From: DATLCI01 sp046714215
GTDB lineage: Bacteria; Acidobacteriota; Terriglobia; Terriglobales; Acidobacteriaceae
Direction: 5' to 3'
Assembly: GCA_046714215.1 (NCBI GenBank)
Contig: JBKKBM010000250.1
Span: forward strand, 1 to 6,961
Length of the DNA stretch: 6,961 nt
The translations under genes were made by a program, and so were the position numbers. Of the stretch, positions 1-5,914 are shown piece after piece (within the stretch, counting starts at the first letter, position 1; the number at the start of each line of letters is the position of its first letter). The notes below the pieces were generated by a model, which worked only from the letters and a program-made list of their open reading frames with translations, did no database searches and was not told where the DNA came from.

Positions 1-2
1 AC

Positions 3-305
3 CGCCTACTGCATGGTGCCGAGGTCGACTATGGCGACACTAACCACGTCGCCAAGCTCTATGGCCGCATCGTCATGTTCTTCAATCGAAGGTATGGCAG
101 CAAAATCAACGAGTTCGTCAGAGCACCCCAGCGGCATCCATTCGGTAACTTCGAGGGACTAAACTTATGGCTCGAGCGGTTGTCGCCTGATTCCGTTCCA
201 CAGCTACAGAATCTTTGGGCTGAATTCGCCTCCCAACGTAAGAGCGGTGTAAACAGAGAGCCACCCGGCTATCGGTCAATCTTCAGCATGCCTTCCGGCT
301 ACTAG
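3..305 (+). CDS. Hypothetical protein, C-terminal part (open at left edge)
   Basis: The frame is open from the first complete codon at position 3 to a TAG stop at 303-305, giving about 100 residues; the start lies outside the window. An internal ATG at 75 exists but has no convincing ribosome binding site and the frame continues upstream of it, so I treat the entry as truncated by the window edge. The visible residues are mixed and soluble-looking (for example AKLYGRIVMFFNRRYG, then a WLERLSPDSV stretch), with no membrane segment and no motif that I recognise. Its base composition appears less GC-rich than the genes to the right. It lies on the island side of the tRNA-fragment attachment site at 452-474, so it is probably cargo or the terminal gene of an integrated element. 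Function unknown; whether it is a real gene is only moderately supported. Confidence 0.45.
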   Translation, partial: RLLHGAEVDYGDTNHVAKLYGRIVMFFNRRYGSKINEFVRAPQRHPFGNFEGLNLWLERLSPDSVPQLQNLWAEFASQRKSGVNREPPGYRSIFSMPSGY

Positions 306-320
306 GCCAGGCCTGCCTAG
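302..320 (+). terminator. Short hairpin over the stop codon of the first ORF
   Basis: CTAGGC at 302-307 pairs with GCCTAG at 315-320 across a 7-nt loop, and the hairpin includes the TAG stop of the upstream ORF. No T-run follows, so this is at most a weak or factor-assisted terminator; it could be a chance inverted repeat. Confidence 0.25.
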
Positions 321-350
321 AGGGGGTGCAACCATTTTGATCTCCTCCCC

Positions 351-390
351 CAGTCCACCTACAGTCCACTGAGCGTCCCGAAATGTCCCG
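351..390 (+). repeat. Helically phased GTCC motifs next to the att-like site
   Basis: GTCCAC occurs at 353 and 364, and GTCCCG at 375 and 385, so the spacing is 11, 11 and 10 bp, about one helical turn each. The first two lie in a longer direct repeat, CAGTCCAC, at 351-358 and 362-369. A further GTCC is at 415, 30 bp after the last. Regular helical phasing inside non-coding DNA 60-100 bp from a tRNA-fragment attachment site suggests arm-type integrase or excisionase binding sites. The phasing is seen directly; the function is inferred. Confidence 0.4.
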
Positions 391-451
391 CAGCGCCCCC
401 AAGCGGCTCTCCGTGTCCGCGTATGTCATTGATTTCCTGACAGTGAGGCAA

Positions 452-474
452 TTCGAATCCCTGTCTCTCCGCCA
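452..474 (+). other. tRNA 3' fragment (tRNA-Ser-like), probable distal att site of an integrated element
   Basis: Read 5'->3', this stretch is TTCGAAT (T-loop, 452-458), CCCTG (3' strand of the T-stem, 459-463), TCTCTCC (3' strand of the acceptor stem, 464-470), G73 discriminator (471) and encoded CCA (472-474). The lengths of all five parts are exactly canonical. The preceding bases (GGCAA) do not pair with CCCTG, and no GGAGAGA acceptor strand, D-arm or anticodon arm lies in the preceding 100 bp, so the tRNA is not intact. A G discriminator with a TCTCTCC acceptor strand fits tRNA-Ser. Site-specific recombinases often use the 3' end of a tRNA gene as attB and leave such a fragment at the far end of the element. 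In this orientation the intact tRNA and the element should lie to the left. The T-run at 476-480 may be the original tRNA terminator. Confidence 0.75.
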
Positions 475-521
475 GTTTTTCCGATAGGCGACGACCACCC
501 CCGAAATGCCAGGGAGTTCTA

Positions 522-1262
522 CTAGCGTCGGCGTGACTTTGCCAGCAGGCGCAGGATCTCCAAGTAGAGCCAGATCAGCGTTACCATCAATCCGAACGCA
601 GCGTACCACTCCATGTACTTGGGCGCGCCCTGCTGCGCGCCGCGCTCGATAAAGTCGAAGTCGAGCACGAGGTTCAAGGCGGCGATCACGACGATGAACA
701 GGCTGATGCCGATGCCGATCAGGCTGGAGTCGTGCAGGTAGGGCAGGGTATAGCCGAAGAAGCCCATGCCCATGGAGACGAGATAGACGAGCGCGATGCC
801 GCCGGTGGCCGCGCCCACGCCCAACTTAAAATTCTCCGTGGCCTTGATCCAACCGGACTTGTAAGCCATCAGCAGCGCGGCCAGTGTGCCGAAGGTGAGT
901 CCTACCGCCTGCATGACGATGCCCTGGAATTGCAGCTCGTAGAAGGCGGAGATGCCGCCCAGGAAGAGGCCTTCCAGCACCGCGTACATCGGCGCCGTGA
1001 TCATAGCCCAGGACTTCTTGAAGACCGTGACCAGCGCCAGGATAAAGCCACCGAGCGCTCCGATCCCGATCCACGGCAACGCGGTGGCGGGATCGCGCGT
1101 CGTGAAAAACTGGTTCCAGACCCATGCCGCCGGCAAGAGGGTGAGGACCAATAGCAGGCCCGTCTTGTTCATGGTCCCATGGATCGTCATCACTTCGCCG
1201 GCACCCTGGGAGTGCGAGATGGCAAAGGTCTTGTCGTTCAGTACTGGATTCGCGGTGCGCAC
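522..1262 (-). CDS. YccA/Bax inhibitor-1 family membrane protein
   Basis: A 246-residue integral membrane protein of the Bax inhibitor-1/YccA family, in the branch whose proteins have an NPVLND-like N-terminus. Seven hydrophobic segments are visible, at roughly residues 33-50, 64-82, 88-108, 114-134, 147-172, 180-202 and 219-240. The last loop carries the acidic cluster DFDFIE (about 201-206), where family members such as YetJ have pH- or calcium-sensing Asp residues. I chose the GTG at 1260-1262 because GGGAGG at 1270-1275 sits 7 nt upstream; starting at the GTG at 1290-1292 would add MGSFYEGGYT, which encodes the ribosome binding site itself. The gene begins 33 bp after the small Cys-rich gene and is the last of the minus-strand cluster. 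The exact role of bacterial members is not settled (possibly ion leak or membrane protein quality control). Its stop is only 47 bp from the tRNA-fragment att site, and no clear terminator lies between. Confidence 0.9.
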   Translation of the reverse strand: MRTANPVLNDKTFAISHSQGAGEVMTIHGTMNKTGLLLVLTLLPAAWVWNQFFTTRDPATALPWIGIGALGGFILALVTVFKKSWAMITAPMYAVLEGLFLGGISAFYELQFQGIVMQAVGLTFGTLAALLMAYKSGWIKATENFKLGVGAATGGIALVYLVSMGMGFFGYTLPYLHDSSLIGIGISLFIVVIAALNLVLDFDFIERGAQQGAPKYMEWYAAFGLMVTLIWLYLEILRLLAKSRRR

Positions 1263-1295
1263 CGTGTAACCTCCCTCGTAAAAGCTGCCCACCGC

Positions 1296-1556
1296 CTACG
1301 TGTCATTGCGCTTGAAACATTCCCGGCCCGCGCAACAACAGTGCGGATGCGCGTACGATTCGTCCGGGCCTACCGTCCCCATGGTACGCAGGCACCAGTA
1401 GACGGCGGTGCTGGAATCGCCGTGCTGCCAGGCATGCGCGCCGACGAGCGCGCCAAAGGCCGTTTTCGTCCGCAGCATGGTGCAGACCTCCGGCAACTCT
1501 TGTTCCGGCCTGACCTCTTCATCCATGAACTCGCGTTCCATAAACTCACGTCCCAT
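1296..1556 (-). CDS. Small Cys-rich conserved-type protein, unknown function
   Basis: From an ATG at 1554-1556 this frame encodes 86 residues. The N-terminus is the tail of a repeat array (REFMEREFMDEE). The body reads like a folded small domain, with CTMLRTKTAFGALVG (residues 25-39), then a WQHGDSSTAVYWCLRTMG stretch (43-60), GPDES (63-67), HPHCCC (70-75) and GRECF (77-81). Six Cys and four His suggest a metal site or disulfides. I do not recognise a named family. It has no signal peptide or membrane segment. The true start is uncertain: the best ribosome binding site and a start coupled to the upstream gene lie at 1644 in another frame, which runs into a stop at 1546 because of an extra A at 1556-1557. 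Removing that base would give a 115-residue protein. Translation may restart at 1556, where ATG overlaps the upstream stop by 11 nt; otherwise the gene is frame-broken. A GTG at 1580 is possible but lacks a ribosome binding site. Confidence 0.6.
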   Translation of the reverse strand: MGREFMEREFMDEEVRPEQELPEVCTMLRTKTAFGALVGAHAWQHGDSSTAVYWCLRTMGTVGPDESYAHPHCCCAGRECFKRNDT

Positions 1557-1641
1557 TGAAGTCACGTCCCATGAAGTCACCTCTCATAAACTCACGTCCC
1601 AGGAAGCCGCTTCCCAGGAAGTCACGACCCATAAACTCACG
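1521..1641 (-). repeat. Eight tandem 15-bp units encoding (R/G)(E/D)F(M/L)G-like pentapeptides
   Basis: Reading the minus strand from 1641 there are eight contiguous units, with two main types: CGTGAGTTTATGGGT-like and CGTGACTTCCTGGGA-like. Unit starts are 1641, 1626, 1611, 1596, 1581, 1566, 1550 and 1535. All are 15 bp except the sixth (1566-1551), which is 16 bp with TTCAATGGG in place of TTCATGGG. They encode REFMG, RDFLG, SGFLG, REFMR, GDFMG, RDF(frame break), REFME and REFMD. The array forms the N-terminus of the small Cys-rich gene. Tandem units of this kind expand, contract and slip easily. Confidence 0.9.
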
Positions 1642-1644
1642 CAT
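1546..1644 (-). CDS. Upstream piece of the frame-broken repeat gene (32 codons)
   Basis: An ATG at 1642-1644 is preceded by GGGAG with a 6-nt spacer, a good ribosome binding site, and overlaps the TGA stop of the FAD-subunit gene (1637-1639) by 8 nt, so translation is probably coupled. The frame encodes MREFMGRDFLG and four further pentapeptides before reading NGT and stopping at TGA 1546-1548. The stop is reached only because the sixth repeat unit carries one extra A. With a +1 shift or without that base, this piece continues directly into the Cys-rich protein. It is therefore either the true 5' end of a frameshifted gene, a coupling leader peptide, or a sequencing error. Confidence 0.55.
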   Translation of the reverse strand: MREFMGRDFLGSGFLGREFMRGDFMGRDFNGT

Positions 1645-2617
1645 GGCGGACTCCCGCAGCGGCGAGGATGGTCCGCCGCACCACAGTTTCAAAGATAGGA
1701 ACCTTGTATCCGTTGCGGGCCAGCGGCGTCGCGCCGGCCAGCGCCGCTTGGGCGGCGGCGGTGGCGGTCTCCACGGAGACAGCTTTGCCCAGGAGTGCGG
1801 CTTCCGCTTCTTTGGCACGTCGCGGAATGGGTGAAGCCGCGCCGAGGATGACATTCGCTTTGGATACCTTGCCGCCGTGCTGCTCTAAAGCGACGGCAAC
1901 TTCCGCCAACGGCCAGTCGAAGGATTCTTTCTCTCCCAGCTTCATGTAAGCGGACGTCGAGCCGGCACTCGGCGCGGGAATGCGTATCTCGGTGAGCAGT
2001 TCGCCGGCTTGCAGCGAGTTCTCGCGCAGGATGCCTTCCGTGGGCAGCACAAAAAAGTCTTCGAGTTTGATTTGGCGTTTTCCTTTGGCCGAAGTCAGTT
2101 CAATGGAAGCTCCCAATGCGATTAATGCCGCCGCCGTGGCCGACGGGTGCACGATGGCACACAGCGCATTGTCAAAGATGGCGTGATATTCATTCTCGCC
2201 ATCCTGAGCGAAGCAGCGGTTGCCGCCCTTTTTCAAACAATGAAACGTCTGGCTGCGGAAGTACCAGCAACGCGGACGCTGCAGCAGATTCCCACCGACG
2301 GTGGCCATGTTGCGGATCTGCGGCGTGGCGGCATGACCGGCCGCGTCAGCCAAGGCGGTGTACCGGCTACGCACGGTGGCGTCGGTATCGAGTTGTGCCA
2401 GCGTGACCAGCGGTCCGATGCGCAAGCCGCCGGTATCCGCCGTGAGCCGCGACAGTTCTTTGACATTGCGAATGTTGACCAACTGCTTAGGGGTGTCCAA
2501 GCCCTCTTTCAGACGATCAACGAGGTCGACCCCGCCGGCCTTGAAGAGGACACCATCGCCCGCTTGCGCGATGGCCTCCTGCACGGTACGCGCTTCACTC
2601 CATGCGAATCGGTTCAC
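1637..2617 (-). CDS. Molybdenum hydroxylase FAD-binding subunit with [4Fe-4S] insertion (PaoB-like)
   Basis: A 326-residue FAD-binding (subunit M, CoxM/PaoB-type) component of a xanthine dehydrogenase-family enzyme; it passes electrons from the Fe-S subunit to the acceptor. Visible motifs are FKAGGVDLVDRLK (residues 25-37), LRIGPLVTL (65-73) and NMATVGGNLLQR (103-114), which bind FAD. Four cysteines, C117 (RPRCWYF), C127, C135 (NRCF) and C153 (ALCAIVHPS), match the layout of the extra [4Fe-4S] cluster of PaoB and of 4-hydroxybenzoyl-CoA reductase beta, which ordinary xanthine dehydrogenase FAD subunits lack. The C-terminal domain continues from KLGEKESFDWPLAEVAVAL. The start is GTG at 2615-2617, overlapping the stop of the molybdopterin subunit by 4 nt (GTGA), with GGAGGT 5 nt upstream. 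Its own stop overlaps the next reading frame. Substrate cannot be read from this subunit. Confidence 0.93.
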   Translation of the reverse strand: MNRFAWSEARTVQEAIAQAGDGVLFKAGGVDLVDRLKEGLDTPKQLVNIRNVKELSRLTADTGGLRIGPLVTLAQLDTDATVRSRYTALADAAGHAATPQIRNMATVGGNLLQRPRCWYFRSQTFHCLKKGGNRCFAQDGENEYHAIFDNALCAIVHPSATAAALIALGASIELTSAKGKRQIKLEDFFVLPTEGILRENSLQAGELLTEIRIPAPSAGSTSAYMKLGEKESFDWPLAEVAVALEQHGGKVSKANVILGAASPIPRRAKEAEAALLGKAVSVETATAAAQAALAGATPLARNGYKVPIFETVVRRTILAAAGVRHA

Positions 2618-5076
2618 AGAGCACCTCCGCTGGTCGGTGACCCAGCCGTTTTGATCTTGCCCAGTACGCCGAGCACGCGCGCCGGCGTCATCGGCAGCTC
2701 ACGGATACGGACGCCGGTGGCATTGAAGAATGCATTCGCCATGGCCGCCGACGTGGGAATGGTGGAAGGTTCGCCGATGCCGCTGGCGTCGGTGGAACTG
2801 CGCGCGATGAGGTCCTCAAGGAAGTGGACTTCGATGGGCGGCGTCTCCTTCGCGCCCAGGATCTTGTATTGCTCCAGGTTGGGATTGACCATGACGCCGG
2901 TATTTCGGTCGAGTTTGCGGTCTTCATACAGGGCAAAAGAGATGCCTTGCAGGATGCCGCCATTCACCTGGCTCTGCAGCGCCAGCGTATTCATGGGGCG
3001 TCCGCAATCGTGCACGGCCAGGAAGCGGACAGGTCTGATGACACCCGTTTCCGTATCCACTTCGATCTCGCAGAATTGCACCCCGCCGATGAACATGCGT
3101 TCCCGCGCGCCGTACTCGGGAGCGCGCTGGGCGTGGGCTGAGATCTGCTCCTTGTTCATCTTGGCTGCGGCCTGGCGGAAGGTGAGGGAAGCGCCGCCGG
3201 CGACGGAGACTTTTCCATCGGCAAAGACAAGTTTGTCGGGAGTCGTTTTCAGCACGGGTGCGATGGCTTCCGCGAACTTCAGCCGCGCTTTGTACGCGGC
3301 GTTGCGCGCCGCCGGCGTGAATGAACCGGTAGTCTGACTGCCGCCGGAGGGTGGGCCGCTGGGGGAGTTGGTATCGCCGATGCGGATGGTGATGTCCTTC
3401 GGCTGGAGACCGAATTCCTCCGCTACCACCTGCGCGATGACGGTCTTGATGCCGCCGCCGATGTCCTGCACCGCGGATAGCGCTTCCACGGCGCCATCAT
3501 TGGTGATGCGGACTTCGCATTCGGAATCGCGGCTGCCGATGCGGTACCACACTGACTGGGCCACGCCCATGCCGCGTTTCACGGGACCGGGATCGGCTCC
3601 TGGCGCATGGCGCTTGCTCCAGCCAAAGCGTTCGGCGCCGATGCGGCGCTCCATGCGACGCGGCTCGTTGGAATCGTTCTTGTCCATAACGGCGAGCACG
3701 TCCAGGTTCACCTTGTGGGCAAGTTCGTCGATGGATTGCTCGAGCGCGAAGCATCCCTGGGGATGTCCGGGAGCGCGGAAGGCCGCGCCGGGGCCGCCGT
3801 TGGTGAAAACGTCAGACTCTTCGGTCAGCACGTTGGCGCAGTCGTAAAGATTCTGGACCGGGCCAGCGCTGCCCGCGCCGGTACCGACGCCCGCCGTGCC
3901 ATAGCTGATGAGGTGCATCGCCTGAAGTTTGCCGTCCTTGGTGGCACCGAGCTTCAAGCGTTGGATGGAGCCGGGACGGTTGCCTCCGCCCCAGTGCTCT
4001 TCTTTCCGGTCGAGAAAAAGTTTGACTGGGGCGTTCGCCTGGCGCGAGAGCCGAGCGGCGATCACGCCGGAATTACCGGCGCCGAATTTTGCGCCAAAGC
4101 CTCCGCCCATGAACTCAGTGACGACCCGGACTTTGCTCTTAGGAAGGTCGAAGATAGCGGCGAGTTCATCGCGGACGCTGAGCGTGCCTTGCGTGGATGC
4201 ATAGACGGTGAGGCTGTCCTGCTTCCAATCGGCAACGACGCCGTGGGTCTCGAGCGCGGAGTGGGTCTGGACCTGAGTGCGGAATTCTCCCTCGACAATC
4301 ACCTCGGAGGCAGCGAAGCCCTTTTCCAGGTCACCGCGCGGACCTCGGCCTTGTCCACCCTTTGACGGCCCGCGCACGTTGCCCTTTTGCGGAACGCCCT
4401 GGGCTCCGCCTCCGCCCCCGGCTGAACCGGCGGCGGCCGCTATGCCCGGGAACACCAGCGGAGAGCCTTTTTTACGGGCTTCGTCGATCGTCAGCACGAA
4501 GGGAAGAGTTTCGTATTCGATCTTGACCAGATTGGCCGCTTCGGCCGCTATCGCGGCCGAGGTGGCGGCGACCGCGGCGATGGGCTGTCCCGCGTAGCGC
4601 ACGACGGGATATTTCGAAGGCAGTTCTTTGGATTTGTCAATCAACTCGGCGTTGCCCAACACGCGTTCGACGACATGCACGGCGCGAACGCCGGAAAGTT
4701 TTTCCGCAGCGCTAGTGTCTACCGACTTGACGCGGCCATGCGCGACCGTGGAAGAGACCAGCTTGGCATAGAGCATGCCGGGAAGCTTGATGTCGCTGGG
4801 GTACTTCGCACTGCCGGTGACTTTCAAATGACCGTCGTAACGCGGGACGGGTTTACCGATCTGTTTCAGTTGCGCGTTGGGAGGGAGCGGAGGAGGTTCG
4901 TCGGCGGGAATGGTGCGCTCCACTTCGGTGATGGCGCCGCCGGTGATGCCTTTTTGAAATTTCTCTTTGCGGGTGGCATCGGCGGGCGGCGCCGCCGGTT
5001 GCACCGATTGTTGCACCGATTTCGGCTCCTGCTTGATGGCTTCGGAGGCGGACTTGCTGGGTTGCTGGGTGTTCAT
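2614..5076 (-). CDS. Molybdenum hydroxylase molybdopterin-binding catalytic subunit (PaoC-like)
   Basis: An 820-residue large subunit of the xanthine dehydrogenase/aldehyde oxidase family, the site of substrate hydroxylation at the Mo cofactor. Residues 1-70 are a low-complexity tail rich in Q, P, A and K without a signal peptide. The a/b hammerhead domain starts near 72 (IGKPVPRYDGHLKVTGSAKY). Mo-cofactor motifs follow: MGGGFGAKFG (323-332), GGPGAAFRAPGHPQG (427-441), QDIGGGIKT and GGSQTTGS. GIGEPSTIPT near the C-terminus places the family's catalytic-type Glu at about 769. A Gly/Ala-rich insert (about 212-248) interrupts the first domain. The start ATG overlaps the stop of the Fe-S subunit gene (ATGA); the ribosome site upstream is only a weak G-run, consistent with translational coupling. 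Family knowledge suggests aldehyde oxidation in the periplasm, co-exported with the Tat-bearing small subunit. Other aromatic or heterocyclic substrates cannot be excluded. Confidence 0.95.
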   Translation of the reverse strand: MNTQQPSKSASEAIKQEPKSVQQSVQPAAPPADATRKEKFQKGITGGAITEVERTIPADEPPPLPPNAQLKQIGKPVPRYDGHLKVTGSAKYPSDIKLPGMLYAKLVSSTVAHGRVKSVDTSAAEKLSGVRAVHVVERVLGNAELIDKSKELPSKYPVVRYAGQPIAAVAATSAAIAAEAANLVKIEYETLPFVLTIDEARKKGSPLVFPGIAAAAGSAGGGGGAQGVPQKGNVRGPSKGGQGRGPRGDLEKGFAASEVIVEGEFRTQVQTHSALETHGVVADWKQDSLTVYASTQGTLSVRDELAAIFDLPKSKVRVVTEFMGGGFGAKFGAGNSGVIAARLSRQANAPVKLFLDRKEEHWGGGNRPGSIQRLKLGATKDGKLQAMHLISYGTAGVGTGAGSAGPVQNLYDCANVLTEESDVFTNGGPGAAFRAPGHPQGCFALEQSIDELAHKVNLDVLAVMDKNDSNEPRRMERRIGAERFGWSKRHAPGADPGPVKRGMGVAQSVWYRIGSRDSECEVRITNDGAVEALSAVQDIGGGIKTVIAQVVAEEFGLQPKDITIRIGDTNSPSGPPSGGSQTTGSFTPAARNAAYKARLKFAEAIAPVLKTTPDKLVFADGKVSVAGGASLTFRQAAAKMNKEQISAHAQRAPEYGARERMFIGGVQFCEIEVDTETGVIRPVRFLAVHDCGRPMNTLALQSQVNGGILQGISFALYEDRKLDRNTGVMVNPNLEQYKILGAKETPPIEVHFLEDLIARSSTDASGIGEPSTIPTSAAMANAFFNATGVRIRELPMTPARVLGVLGKIKTAGSPTSGGAL

Positions 5077-5750
5077 GCGATGCCCCCTGCTTCATTCTTC
5101 ACTTCAGTTTTTACGGCGGTGCGGCCCTTGGCCGTGGCGAGGGTAGCGGCGAAAACTTTGGGATAGGTGCCGCAGCGGCAGAGATTGCCGCTGGTGGCGT
5201 GGCGAACATCGTCGAGGGTGGGATTCGGCTTGCGTTCGAGCAGCGCGGCGCAGCTCATGACCATGCCGGGGGTGCAGTATCCGCATTGCAAAGCGTCGTG
5301 GGCGACGAAGGCCGCCTGGAGCGGATGCATCTGTCCGCCCTTGGACAATCCCTCGATGGTCGTGACGGCGCGGTCGCCCACGTCAAGCGCAAACGTCATG
5401 CAGGAGTTCACTGGCATGCCGTCGAGCCACACCGTGCACGCGGAGCAGGAGCCACGATCGCACACTACTTTGGTGCCGGTCAGGTCGAGCGAATTACGCA
5501 GTGCGTCTGCCAGCGTGGTGCGCGGTTCCACCGCGACTTGCTTCACCGCACCATTCACGCGCAGCGAAATGTTGACGGCATCTGGGCCGAGAACCTTGGG
5601 GCCTGCGACCGCTGCGCTCTGGGCCAGCAAGCCGGAGTCAAGGACGGCCGAACCTGCCGCCGTCAATCCGGCGCCTTTAAGAAATGCCCGCCGGCTGACC
5701 GCCGGGTTGCTGGGGAAGGTGGAATCTTCAGGGGGTCTGCGCTTTGCCAT
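5073..5750 (-). CDS. Tat-exported [2Fe-2S] subunit of the molybdenum hydroxylase (PaoA-like)
   Basis: A 225-residue electron-transfer subunit with two [2Fe-2S] clusters. Residues 19-28 are SRRAFLKGAG, a twin-arginine signal followed by a hydrophobic stretch ending near LLAQSAAVAG, so the assembled enzyme probably goes to the periplasm. The plant-ferredoxin-like domain has C97, C102, C105 and C117; the second, alpha-helical cluster domain has C156-GY-C159 and C191-R-C193. The loop reads GSCSAC, with Ser where many relatives have Gly (CGAC). I chose ATG 5748-5750 because GGAGG lies 4 nt upstream; the longer frame to 5843 runs through the promoter region and adds an unlike N-terminus. It is the first gene of the cluster; the gene order is Fe-S, Mo, FAD, unlike the E. 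coli paoA-paoB-paoC order. Length and layout agree with PaoA. Confidence 0.94.
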   Translation of the reverse strand: MAKRRPPEDSTFPSNPAVSRRAFLKGAGLTAAGSAVLDSGLLAQSAAVAGPKVLGPDAVNISLRVNGAVKQVAVEPRTTLADALRNSLDLTGTKVVCDRGSCSACTVWLDGMPVNSCMTFALDVGDRAVTTIEGLSKGGQMHPLQAAFVAHDALQCGYCTPGMVMSCAALLERKPNPTLDDVRHATSGNLCRCGTYPKVFAATLATAKGRTAVKTEVKNEAGGIA

Positions 5751-5782
5751 ATTGCCTCCGGGGGCAAAAAAAGGACCACAAC

Positions 5783-5812
5783 ATAATGAACCTGAAGGAG
5801 ACATTAATGCAA
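5783..5812 (-). promoter_or_regulatory. Candidate promoter of the molybdenum hydroxylase operon
   Basis: On the minus strand TTGCAT (5812-5807) and CATTAT (5788-5783) are separated by 18 bp, with 3 of 6 and 4 of 6 matches to the sigma-70 boxes. Transcription from here would give a 5' leader of roughly 25 nt before the ATG at 5750. The matches are modest; position is the main support. Confidence 0.3.
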
Positions 5813-5841
5813 CCGCGCCGGTGGAACGGGAAGACGCAAAC

Positions 5842-5870
5842 AAAAAACGGGGAGCCTTGGCGGCTCCCCG
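5842..5870 (-). terminator. Intrinsic terminator facing the operon (minus strand)
   Basis: CGGGGAGCC (5848-5856) and GGCTCCCCG (5862-5870) form a perfect 9-bp stem with a 5-nt loop. Read on the minus strand the hairpin is followed directly by six T (5847-5842), a classical intrinsic terminator. It has no T-run on the plus strand. It lies about 90 bp upstream of the first gene of the operon and ends no identified minus-strand gene, so it may be an attenuator, the end of a small RNA, or insulation against antisense transcription. Confidence 0.75.
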
Positions 5871-5914
5871 GTGGGTTCAAGCTCAAACTGAAACGTTTAG
5901 CGAAAATGTGCGAT

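Noticed and set aside
385..474. Intact tRNA gene ending at 474
   Set aside because: Only the 3' part fits. The 5' T-stem strand does not pair and there is no acceptor 5' strand, D-arm or anticodon arm.
283..609. Minus-strand 108-codon open frame after the BI-1 gene
   Set aside because: It overlaps the end of the BI-1 gene, crosses the tRNA fragment and the phased motifs, and resembles no protein.
1521..1641. CRISPR-like or intergenic repeat array
   Set aside because: Units are 15 bp and contiguous without spacers, and they encode a consistent pentapeptide, so this is a coding tandem repeat.
1521..1641. True pentapeptide-repeat (quadrilateral helix) domain
   Set aside because: The central F and five-residue period are similar, but eight units, a Gly/Met bias and near-identical DNA repeats point to recent duplication rather than that fold.
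2147..3337. Plus-strand 396-codon open frame
   Set aside because: It runs antisense to the FAD and molybdopterin subunit genes, whose motifs are unambiguous, and its translation is low in recognisable structure. High GC keeps shadow frames open.
3607..4365. Plus-strand 252-codon open frame
   Set aside because: Antisense shadow of the molybdopterin subunit; no motif and no ribosome site supporting it.
5004..5025. Direct repeat TTGCACCGAT twice within the Mo-subunit gene
   Set aside because: It encodes the repeated SVQ in the low-complexity N-terminal tail; no sign of function beyond coding.
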